The notes beneath the pieces are model-generated. The model did not search any database. It was given only the letters and a program-made list of their open reading frames with translations, and was not told where the DNA came from. Source: Phaeodactylibacter xiamenensis (GTDB lineage: Bacteria > Bacteroidota > Bacteroidia > Chitinophagales > Saprospiraceae). Taken from it: a stretch of 64,000 bases of DNA. The position numbers and the translations under genes were made by a program. The stretch is taken from NCBI RefSeq assembly GCF_000759025.1, contig NZ_JPOS01000090.1:62001-126000 (forward strand), read 5' to 3'. Of the stretch, positions 18,036-25,469 are shown piece after piece; position 1 is the first letter of the stretch, and each line of letters begins with the position of its first letter.

Positions 18036-18169
18036 AATATTCAACATTATCCAGGGAAGAACAAAGACAAAAATAAGGGTTTGTGAAAAACAAAAAGGGA
18101 AATCTGTAGCAGAAGCCCATTAATAAAGAGGAAAAAGAAGCATTCTTGTGAAAAAAAATTGAGATCTCG

Positions 18170-18285
18170 AAAAAAAAAGTCGCACATTTCTGTGCGACTC
18201 AATAGCAATGATTATAATTCCACGAATGTATATACAATGAATGTATTACCAAGTTTGATGCGTTATTAACGCTTTGCAGGTACAA
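18170..18285 (-). ncRNA. Candidate small RNA, module C of three (diverged)
   Basis: Box at 18212-18231 matches A and B at 16 of 20 positions. Perfect hairpin GTCGCACA/TGTGCGAC (18179-18198), then a nine-T run on the minus strand. Upstream on that strand lies a GCGTTAATAACGC palindrome and a TTTTGTAC sequence similar to one before module B. It could alternatively be the 3' UTR and terminator of the T9SS gene at 18385-20898. 5' end estimated. Confidence 0.42.
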
Positions 18286-18384
18286 AATAGTATATATTTT
18301 TCCTGCATACTTCCCGATACACCCTCTTTTTTCGATGATTTACGAAATGAAGGGCTTAACGGGGAAAGGACAATCCGGCATGCT

Positions 18385-20898
18385 TTACCGGATCACCTGG
18401 AATTTTTTGTTGACCACGCCTCGTTCAGTATAGGCAGATAAAACGTAGATACCATTGGCAAAGGCCCCTACTGATATCTGCATGCGGTTAGTCAATACAT
18501 TATCGGAGTCGAACATTGGGCGACCGGTCAGGTCATGCACCACGATGCGTTCGAAATCCTGCTGTCCGTTCAGGTGGACATTGATGAAGTCCCGGTTGGT
18601 CGGGTTAGGATAAAGCTTCAGCTGATTGGCATCAAGCGGCTCGTCTTTTGCTTCCTCGTCCAAGCGGATGTGTATCGTTGCTCCACCTATATTAATGCCG
18701 TAAGAACTGCCACCACCATTCATCACGGTAGAGGAACCACCACCTACCTGCAGGGCTAGTGCGCCATCGTCGTCGCGGAAACCGTCTATATCATCATTAA
18801 TAACGAAGCTAACTGATCCTACCACCCCATAACCATTTGCAGCAATGGCATTCGTACGTGTAAAGCCAGCATTAAGCGTTCCCTCCTGATCATCCCGCTG
18901 CATATACAAAATGGGCGAGTTGTAAGTCAGCCAGCTGTTGGATTCAAAATCAACAAATACAGAGCCTGGTACTACCAAGTCTGAGTTATAAGAGAATGGG
19001 AAAGTGAATCCATAGACATTCTCTGCCGGATTACCGGGTGTTCCCATCTTCATTTTCAGCTCCACCAAATCGCCAGGGCTGACATAAAGGTCACCCTCCA
19101 GCACGATCTCATCTTCATAAAACGGGATAACGGAAGCCGTCATAGAGTGGGCATTACCATAGAAGTTGCTAATGGCCGTCGTATCCGCAGCAGTGATTAG
19201 GCTATCCCCATCCGTATCGAGGTGTTTCAGGTCAATAGGCAGGCTTTGGAATGGATCATTCCAGTCATCACCATACTTACCATACCAAAGATCAGGGTTA
19301 GCATCTGCACGTGGGACACCTACCTCACCGATCGCCCAGCCAATTGTCAGCAGGTCCTCCATATCTACAATGCCATCAAAGTTGGCATCACCAGACCAGA
19401 TACAATCATCAAAGCACATGGGTTCGGAGCCGTCTCCTATATCCAGGATATCAATATCAATTTTTACTGTCTTTAGGTAAGCGCAGCTGCCATTAATTTT
19501 AACGCAGTATTCCAGTTCAATTTCATCCAGTCCGCTGTCTATGCCATCATTAGGGGTATAGATGATGAGGTTATGGCCGGTAATTGGTTGACCCAAGATG
19601 GTCGTATCCACGTCACCCTCAAGGAAAATAGTAGATCCCAGGTTACCGCTCTCAATAATATCAAAGGAATAGGACTGAATAGGCACGCTGTAGCCCACCA
19701 CAAGCGGGGTCAGCTTGGGCGTACTCATCCGGAAGTTGGTAGCAGAAGGCTCATATTTGCTTACAAAGACGTAAACGGTTGCTGTTTCGGACTGACTGCC
19801 GGTACCGCCCGGAGGACAGGAAGTGTAAGTAAACCAATCTACGCCGGTAAAGCCTGCCGGCGGTGTGTAGCGGAATACGCCCCGCCCGTCAGCCTGAGGA
19901 TTGTAAGACGCGGTCCCATACTCTGGCTGAGCCTGCAACTGCACACAGCTGGCATCTGAACCAAAGAAGTCATTCTCCAAAGCATCAATTTCCACCTGCC
20001 CTTCAAAAGGCGTCATGTGGAACTCGTCATCAACCGCGAAGGAATTGTCCTCCAGGTCCATCACGTCAATTTCAATAACCTTATCGGCGCCCTGATAATC
20101 AAAGGCGAGGTAATCAATACCGACAAAGTCGGTGTTCGGCTCGTAATATGGAATAAACCCATCATTCGTATAGGTACCTTCAGCAGGTGACTGAGTCAGT
20201 GTATACTCCTGAGGGATAAAAACCGGGAGCGTGGTATTCTTTTTCGTAAAAAGTCTTGTTGTGTCTGATTGCCCTGCATTCTGCCCCAATACGCTGATGC
20301 TTACAGTGCCATTATCGCAGGTTCCTGTGCTGTCGCAGGCGACATAGTTAAGGTAAGCCGTACCTTCAAAATCTGTACTTGGGGTAAAGGTAATTGTACC
20401 ATCCGTTGCTGAATAAGTGGCGAAGCCGTTGTTGGCCAGCGGAATATTCTTGAGGTAAATAATTCCGGTGGTCGTCAGGTCATTCTGCAGCACATCGATA
20501 CTAACCGGTGTATTGACGTTGGTAGTCGCGTGATCGTGAAGGCACTCCACTGCTGAAGCCTTAACGACAATGTGAAAATTAACTTGCTCGTAAGAAAAGA
20601 CATTGGTCCAGACCAGCATCGTGAAATCATCTGCCCCCATCTGCCCATCCGTACGCGTGTAGGTCAACTCGTAGTTGAAAGGAGAAACTTCCGTCCAGCT
20701 TACAGAGCCATACTCAGGTGCAGAAACCAATGCCGGGTCGTTTGGCTCGGAGGTAAAGGAAAGTGTGGTGCTGATCTGATGGTACCCCTGGGACTCGTAA
20801 ATCGTGTCCCTCACCGTAGTCTGACTAAGCCCCAACGCAGGGAGCCCCAGCAGAACGAGGAGCAGGATTAGATTTTGCTTTCGTAAAAATACATTCAT
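18385..20898 (-). CDS. T9SS-secreted protein with Ig/cadherin-like repeats and dockerin-like motif
   Basis: 837 residues. Signal peptide MNVFLRKQNLILLLVLLGLPALGLSQ. About three Ig-like tandem domains of the VDDEF / IDVLQNDL / GFTGVDWFTYTSC type (bacterial 'Ig_3/cadherin-like' surface repeats), then two calcium-type dockerin-like loops (GDANFDGIVDMEDLLTIG and DTDGDSLITAADTTAISNFYG), a cohesin-like beta domain (GDLVELKMKMGTPGNPAENVYGFTFPFSYN), and the T9SS type A tail (KLYPNPTNRDFINVHL ... KKFQVIR). Dockerin plus cohesin-like pieces suggest a scaffold or self-assembly role on the surface, which is inference. Confidence 0.88.
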   Translation of the reverse strand: MNVFLRKQNLILLLVLLGLPALGLSQTTVRDTIYESQGYHQISTTLSFTSEPNDPALVSAPEYGSVSWTEVSPFNYELTYTRTDGQMGADDFTMLVWTNVFSYEQVNFHIVVKASAVECLHDHATTNVNTPVSIDVLQNDLTTTGIIYLKNIPLANNGFATYSATDGTITFTPSTDFEGTAYLNYVACDSTGTCDNGTVSISVLGQNAGQSDTTRLFTKKNTTLPVFIPQEYTLTQSPAEGTYTNDGFIPYYEPNTDFVGIDYLAFDYQGADKVIEIDVMDLEDNSFAVDDEFHMTPFEGQVEIDALENDFFGSDASCVQLQAQPEYGTASYNPQADGRGVFRYTPPAGFTGVDWFTYTSCPPGGTGSQSETATVYVFVSKYEPSATNFRMSTPKLTPLVVGYSVPIQSYSFDIIESGNLGSTIFLEGDVDTTILGQPITGHNLIIYTPNDGIDSGLDEIELEYCVKINGSCAYLKTVKIDIDILDIGDGSEPMCFDDCIWSGDANFDGIVDMEDLLTIGWAIGEVGVPRADANPDLWYGKYGDDWNDPFQSLPIDLKHLDTDGDSLITAADTTAISNFYGNAHSMTASVIPFYEDEIVLEGDLYVSPGDLVELKMKMGTPGNPAENVYGFTFPFSYNSDLVVPGSVFVDFESNSWLTYNSPILYMQRDDQEGTLNAGFTRTNAIAANGYGVVGSVSFVINDDIDGFRDDDGALALQVGGGSSTVMNGGGSSYGINIGGATIHIRLDEEAKDEPLDANQLKLYPNPTNRDFINVHLNGQQDFERIVVHDLTGRPMFDSDNVLTNRMQISVGAFANGIYVLSAYTERGVVNKKFQVIR

Positions 20899-21199
20899 GG
20901 ATTGTGAATTTGTTCTCTTTGCCGTGGACTCAAAGAGACGTGCATTGCTATTGTAAGACTAAAATACAACAATTCTGATAATTCTACGCTATTTAGGAGG
21001 CTCTGTTTCGAAATTAGGTCCTGAATTTTTTCTCCCCTAACCCTAAAATCAAACCTCCTAAATGGCATTTGATGCCAAAAAAGGTATCAGTTGTGAAAAA
21101 AATATCGTTACTTTTGTAAGGCTCAGACTTCGGAGGGTGCGCCTGAGTAGATTTGATGTAGTTTCCTATTCGTTGCTACCGACAAATATATACAATCTG
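20899..21199. other. Divergent intergenic region with a long-spaced inverted repeat and promoter
   Basis: Between the T9SS gene (minus) and the 21200 gene (plus). Contains a perfect 9-bp inverted repeat TTTAGGAGG (20992-21000) / CCTCCTAAA (21054-21062) spaced by 53 bases, and a plus-strand -7 box TACTTTTG at 21109-21116. The frame is open from 21062 but the promoter lies after that point, so the extension is not translated. Confidence 0.55.
21109..21116 (+). promoter_or_regulatory. Putative -7 box for the 21200 gene
   Basis: TACTTTTG, exact TAnnTTTG; a TTGTG lies about 15 bases upstream as a weak -33. Its position fixes the start at the ATG of MDMYNSK (21200) rather than at 21062. Confidence 0.5.
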
Positions 21200-22630
21200 A
21201 TGGACATGTACAATAGTAAGCTGTTTGCAATTTTACAGCACTTCGATAAGTACGAACAGAACCGGTGCCGGAAGTACATTCAGTCGCCCTATTTCAACAG
21301 AAGCGAGGAACTACTTACCCTGTACGAGGCCTTTCTCAAGGCCATCAACAGCAGCAAAAAGAACGGCGGGCTGGATAAAACCTATTTGTGGTCATTGCTC
21401 CAGCCGGATAAGCCCTACGATGATGTGCGGTTTCGGAAGTACTGCTCGGACTTGCTAAAATTAGTGGAAGGATACCTTGGGCAGGAAATTTACGAAAAAC
21501 GCGACCTCCAAAAGACAGTAAACAGGATGGAAGCCATTGAAAAAAGACGAGCAAAAGTCCTGACTCCAACTGTCATAAGAGAAGCCGGGCGGCACTTAAA
21601 AAATTACCCCAATAAATCTGCTCAATTCTACCTCAACAATTATCTGGTTGAAAAAGCCCTTTATGAGCTTAAAGACTCTGACATTAAACGTACTGAACGG
21701 AACAATGTTGAGAAAATTTCGATCAACTTAGACTATTTCTACGTTGCAGAAAAGCTCAAATACTACTGCTTGGTACTCATGCAAAAGTCTATTGTTGAGG
21801 AGGACTATGATATCAAAATGATTGATGAGATCACTTCTAGCGTAACCAAATACAATCTATCAAGGTCTCCTGCTATAGCTGTTTATTTCCAGATTTTCCT
21901 CCTGTTAAACGACAAAGAAAACGAGGATTATTTTTATGAGCTTATCAAAATCCTGAAGGAAAACAACATGGAGTTCTCCCGTGAGGAGGCTTACAATATG
22001 TATAGTTATGCTATCAACTTTTGTATTGGCCGGATCAATCAGGGCCAATCCAAATATGTCGAGGAATGTTTTAAAATATTCAAGGAACTCATTGATACAA
22101 AAATTCTTTTCCGGGAGGACCGGCTCAGGGCCTGGGACTTTAAAAATATCGTCGTTCTGGCCCTCAGGCTAGGTAATTACTCATGGGCAGAGCACTTTAT
22201 TAACAAGTACTCAGAAAAACTTCCTCTTGCCTTCCGCCAAAACGCCATCTCTTACAACCTGGCTCAGGTCTATTTCTATCAAAAAAAGCACGAGAAGGTG
22301 ATCGAGCTCCTGAGGGAGGTAGAATACGAAGACGTTGCCTACAACCTCGGCTCCAAAGCCATGCTCCTGGCCACCTACTACGAAACAGATGAAATGGAGC
22401 CGCTGTACAGCCTTTTCGAAAGTTTCCGCGCCTACCTCAACCGGCATAAAGACATACCGGTCAACCGCCGAAAAAACTATGGCAACCTCATCCGCTTCAC
22501 CCGGAAACTTACCCGGATTATGCCTGGCGATCAGTCTGCTGTCGACAAATTCAAGAAGGAACTGAAAGAGACAAAAAACGTTGCCAGCCTCAACTGGCTC
22601 AAAGAAAAGCTTGCCGAGCTGGAAGACTAA
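21200..22630 (+). CDS. Large helical protein, function unknown
   Basis: 476 residues starting MDMYNSKLFAILQHFDKYEQNRCRKY. No signal peptide or membrane helix. Entirely helical, with aromatic-rich helix pairs (LYEAFLKAIN, YVEECFKIFKELID, AISYNLAQVYFYQKKHEKVIELL) like divergent TPR/HEAT-type repeats; the last example is a recognisable TPR motif. I believe this type is a conserved unknown in Saprospiria, but cannot name a family. The last four bases overlap the end of the convergent deiminase gene. Confidence 0.75.
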   Translation: MDMYNSKLFAILQHFDKYEQNRCRKYIQSPYFNRSEELLTLYEAFLKAINSSKKNGGLDKTYLWSLLQPDKPYDDVRFRKYCSDLLKLVEGYLGQEIYEKRDLQKTVNRMEAIEKRRAKVLTPTVIREAGRHLKNYPNKSAQFYLNNYLVEKALYELKDSDIKRTERNNVEKISINLDYFYVAEKLKYYCLVLMQKSIVEEDYDIKMIDEITSSVTKYNLSRSPAIAVYFQIFLLLNDKENEDYFYELIKILKENNMEFSREEAYNMYSYAINFCIGRINQGQSKYVEECFKIFKELIDTKILFREDRLRAWDFKNIVVLALRLGNYSWAEHFINKYSEKLPLAFRQNAISYNLAQVYFYQKKHEKVIELLREVEYEDVAYNLGSKAMLLATYYETDEMEPLYSLFESFRAYLNRHKDIPVNRRKNYGNLIRFTRKLTRIMPGDQSAVDKFKKELKETKNVASLNWLKEKLAELED

Positions 22631-23517
22631 CCCCCTCCTCCCCGCACCAACGGCAAAGAGCAACACCGAAAGGAACCGCCCGTAGCCGGCGCCCCGTCAA
22701 AAGGAATGCGGATAACCCGCAGCCCGATACGCTCCATTTCCTGATTGACCCGCTCGCAGGCCGGATGGTCGCGGCTGATGACCGCCTCGGGGCTAATGCT
22801 GAGGACGTTGGTCGCCAGGGCCGCCTGCTCTTCTTTTCGGACCTCAATCCATTGGTAATATTCTCGTATCACCTCAGGCACTTCGCGGAACCCATCCGGG
22901 TAGATCAGGCAGTGGTTTTGGCCTACCGGGTTGAAGGTGCAATCAAGGTGCAACACGTTTTCGCCTTCAGAAAGAGGCTTGCAATGCACCGGAACGACTT
23001 CAAATTCCTGCCCGAAGGTGACCTGCAGGAAAGCCAGGCCGGCCTCATTTGTACGCTGGGAAATGCCCACCAGCAAGCGGCCTTTGTCTACCACGAGGTC
23101 TCCGCCTTCCATCAGGGCGGCGGGGTCATCGGGAATGATCAGATTAGGCTCCTCTCCTCCCCGACTGAGAATGAATGGGAATACACCGGCAATTTCGTAC
23201 CGCCGGCTACGGCGCGCCATGTTACACATCAAAAACCGCTGCCCTATGGTCACGCCGATATCGCGGGGCGTCAGCTGATCGTAGACCATTTTGCCCACGT
23301 AGGCCGGTTCGTAAACCGTAACCCCTTCTGCCTCAAGGGCCGAGCGGAAAGCCTGGAATTCAGACCGCAGGGTGGCTTCATCGGGCAGCCCTTTTTTCTG
23401 GTCTTCATTCACAATTTCCTCATAGGCTGAATGCGCCCGGTAGCCTTCGTAACGGCCAATAATCACTTCTCTTAATGGTGCGGTCTCTGCGTATTGCTGG
23501 AAAGCGTTCTGTATCAT
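22627..23517 (-). CDS. Arginine deiminase / amidinotransferase superfamily enzyme (DDAH-like)
   Basis: 296 residues. The guanidine-modifying superfamily hydrolyses or transfers amidino groups from arginine-like substrates through a Cys-His-Glu/Asp set. Visible: MEGGDLVVDKGRLLVGISQRT (substrate-binding acidic residues), HLDCTFNPV with the catalytic His, and a C-terminal GGSFRCCSLPLVRG with the nucleophile Cys. Substrate cannot be assigned: arginine, methylarginine or agmatine are all possible. Lies 47 bases after the PLP enzyme on the same strand, so the two probably work on a common nitrogen-rich substrate. Confidence 0.87.
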   Translation of the reverse strand: MIQNAFQQYAETAPLREVIIGRYEGYRAHSAYEEIVNEDQKKGLPDEATLRSEFQAFRSALEAEGVTVYEPAYVGKMVYDQLTPRDIGVTIGQRFLMCNMARRSRRYEIAGVFPFILSRGGEEPNLIIPDDPAALMEGGDLVVDKGRLLVGISQRTNEAGLAFLQVTFGQEFEVVPVHCKPLSEGENVLHLDCTFNPVGQNHCLIYPDGFREVPEVIREYYQWIEVRKEEQAALATNVLSISPEAVISRDHPACERVNQEMERIGLRVIRIPFDGAPATGGSFRCCSLPLVRGGGG

Positions 23518-23564
23518 GTGGTAAAAAAGCTATTCATTTGATAAGGTGCCAAAGCATGGGCGGT

Positions 23565-24980
23565 CTATGCCAGATCATAGAATGCCTGCTGTACGGCGGA
23601 TAAATTGGCGGCAACCACACGGCGCTGCCCGGTCCGGGCTTTCCCGCTGAGCACCGGGCTTTCGCGGCGTTTCCGCCCAATGATTTGCTGTGTGGTACGG
23701 AGCAGCCCCGGGTATCCTTTTAGCAGTCTTCGGGTAGTGCCCTGCGCCTTAATGCCATGCCCGGTCACAATAGCTACGGCGGATTCCCCGAAGCGTAATT
23801 TCCGGCGGCTCCTCAACTGTTCCACCGCGGCCATAGCGATATAGGAGGCCGGCTCCGGCAATACCCCATGCTTTAGCGCCAATCTGCGCTCCCGGTGCAA
23901 AAAGCGGACCATCACCTTGCGGATACTGTGCGTCCCTACTTCCACCGCAGTACCCCCGGATTCAAGTACGGCTTTAGCGGCTTCCACCGAGTCGTACCCT
24001 TCTTCGGCTACAATAATGCTGCCAATTTTTGCATCCTGTTCCTGCAAGCCTGAAAGATCGCACGCAACCGGTACTTCCTGTTCCTGCATCCGGACCGCTT
24101 TGCAAATGGGATTGGCATTAGCGATGCCTGCTACCACCATTCGGGGCAGTTTATCTGTTATCCCAAGGTGCTTAAGCTCTTTGAAGCCTTCCCATATGCC
24201 CGCCAGATTGCTGCCATTGGCGGAGGGCACAATGACGACATCGGGGATCGGTTCATGCATCTGTGATTCCAGCTGCCGGGCGATTTCCACCGCTGTGGTT
24301 TTGTCGCCCTGTACCCGGTAGGGGTTGCGGACCGCCCAGTTGTCAAAGCCGGCTTCTTCGAAGACATTGGCTTCGTTCAGGCCTACAAACAGCCGGAAGC
24401 CCTCCTCAAAGGACGTGCTTGCTTTGCCCAGCACCACCACGTCGGAGCCGCATTTCTGAATGTAGGTGATCTTTTCTGCGTAGGTGTCCCCCGGCACGAA
24501 GGTGATGAGCTGCAACCCTTGCTGCCGGGCAAACAATGCCGCGCTGGCTGCCGCGTTCCCCGAAGAGTAAATTACCGCTTTTCTTCGCTTGCGCCGCCGG
24601 GTATTGAGCAGGCAGGACAAGGTCTCCCGGTCCTTAAAGCAGCCACTTGGGTTTTGCCCCTCATCCTTGATAAACACCTGTACTCCAGACTTTTTGCTAA
24701 AGGATTTCAGGAGATGAAGGGGCGTTAGACCGACTTTCAGGTTGATGCCCCCGGCGTATTCCCGGTTGGGCAATAGCGGGTACTGCAACATCCCCCGCTC
24801 ATCCTCAAAGCAATAATTCTGAAAAGCTGCTTTCACTTCCGCTATTTCCTGCCGGTTAAGCTGGAAGCGAAGCCCAAGGGCGCGGTAGGCATGCGCCGGC
24901 TCCTCTGCAATGCAGGAGCAGGTGTAGTTGGCTATGTTGTTTTCTGCCCCACAGTACAGGCACCGTTTCCACTGGTCCAA
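23565..24980 (-). CDS. Threonine-synthase-like PLP-dependent enzyme (fold type II)
   Basis: 471 residues. N-terminal zinc-ribbon-like CLYCGAENNIANYTCSC as in threonine synthase and related PALP enzymes; phosphate/substrate loop GLTPLHLLKSF; PLP lysine in PSGCFKDRETLS; SSGNAAASAALFA pyridoxal phosphate loop; PSANGSNLAGIWEGF. True threonine synthases usually show TGNHG-type or SSGNTG-type loops; this SGNAAAS loop and the deiminase neighbour leave the substrate open (threonine, diaminopropionate-type or beta-elimination). Upstream lies a perfect AAAATTGG/CCAATTTT palindrome. Confidence 0.83.
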   Translation of the reverse strand: MDQWKRCLYCGAENNIANYTCSCIAEEPAHAYRALGLRFQLNRQEIAEVKAAFQNYCFEDERGMLQYPLLPNREYAGGINLKVGLTPLHLLKSFSKKSGVQVFIKDEGQNPSGCFKDRETLSCLLNTRRRKRRKAVIYSSGNAAASAALFARQQGLQLITFVPGDTYAEKITYIQKCGSDVVVLGKASTSFEEGFRLFVGLNEANVFEEAGFDNWAVRNPYRVQGDKTTAVEIARQLESQMHEPIPDVVIVPSANGSNLAGIWEGFKELKHLGITDKLPRMVVAGIANANPICKAVRMQEQEVPVACDLSGLQEQDAKIGSIIVAEEGYDSVEAAKAVLESGGTAVEVGTHSIRKVMVRFLHRERRLALKHGVLPEPASYIAMAAVEQLRSRRKLRFGESAVAIVTGHGIKAQGTTRRLLKGYPGLLRTTQQIIGRKRRESPVLSGKARTGQRRVVAANLSAVQQAFYDLA

Positions 24981-25027
24981 AAGGCTGGATTTGGTTAAGA
25001 ATCTTTGGTTGCCTTTAATTTAGCAGA

Positions 25028-25048
25028 AAAATTGGATTTTCCAATTTT
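25028..25048. promoter_or_regulatory. Perfect 8-bp inverted repeat upstream of the PLP enzyme
   Basis: AAAATTGG (25028-25035), five-base spacer, CCAATTTT (25041-25048), 47 bases upstream of the ATG at 24980. It could be an operator for a dimeric repressor, or a weak hairpin in the leader. Confidence 0.35.
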
Positions 25049-25060
25049 GAGGTGGGCAGG

Positions 25061-25201
25061 GTGTGCATAACACATTGCACTACTTGAATAGCCTGGCAGC
25101 ATTCATGGATAAGCTGGAGCAGAGCGGGAAGCTCTACCCCAGCAGCTATCGCACTTTGATAGCCGGTGGGCACTTTCTGTTTTGTGCAATTTGTTATACG
25201 C
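25061..25201. repeat. Dispersed inverted-repeat element, copy A
   Basis: About 141 bases bounded by imperfect terminal inverted repeats: GCATAACACATTGCAC (25065-25080) and GTGCAATTTGTTATAC (25184-25199), 14 of 16 paired. The interior contains a hairpin around GCTGG-AGAGC / GCTCT-CCAGC. A second copy lies at 57133-57302. Both are intergenic. The layout fits a MITE, or an integron-type attC site with a GTTATAC-like core. A frame shared with copy B (HYLNSLAAF ... KLEQSGKLYPSSYR) is open, but I do not consider it a gene. Confidence 0.65.
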
Positions 25202-25252
25202 CCGTGAGCAGGTATAGCAGGCTTATAAACCCCTCAGGAGGATAAGGGGCAC

Positions 25253-25290
25253 AAAAAAAGCGCAACAATCAGTACGACTGTTACGCTTTT
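25253..25290 (-). terminator. Original terminator of tRNA-fMet, now 9.9 kb away from it
   Basis: Minus-strand hairpin AGCG-TAACA ... TGTTGCGCT with seven T residues. It lies 3 bases beyond the attL core, where the tRNA 3' end stood before integration, so it is probably the ancestral tRNA terminator displaced by the element. Confidence 0.5.
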
Positions 25291-25292
25291 AC

Positions 25293-25308
25293 TTAGTAGC
25301 GGGAGCAG
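25293..25308. repeat. attL: left attachment-site repeat of the integrative element
   Basis: TTAGTAGCGGGAGCAG is repeated exactly at 35147-35162, where it is the 3' end of tRNA-fMet. The following element bases TTTTTGAACCC imitate the tRNA T-arm less exactly. Confidence 0.85.
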
Positions 25309-25439
25309 TTTTTGAACCCTTAGCGCGTAAGAAAATCCCAAACACCAATATTTGCCACAAATAACCTGTATTACAATTTAATACAGTTGCCATATATTTA
25401 TATTTAAAAATAGATATTTCCATATCTTTAATAAAACGG

Positions 25440-25447
25440 TATATTTG
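25440..25447 (+). promoter_or_regulatory. Putative -7 box of the integrase promoter
   Basis: TATATTTG, exact TAnnTTTG, in a very AT-rich stretch 22 bases before the integrase ATG. Confidence 0.5.
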
Positions 25448-25469
25448 GGGGGACAAACAAGTAAAGCAG

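Noticed and set aside
21062-21199. N-terminal extension of the 21200 gene
   Set aside because: A good -7 box lies at 21109-21116, inside the extension, so transcripts begin after its first codon.
25063-25245. 60-residue plus-strand frame in repeat copy A
   Set aside because: Only the core part is shared with copy B, which ends in a stop at a different point; the element is better explained by DNA symmetry.
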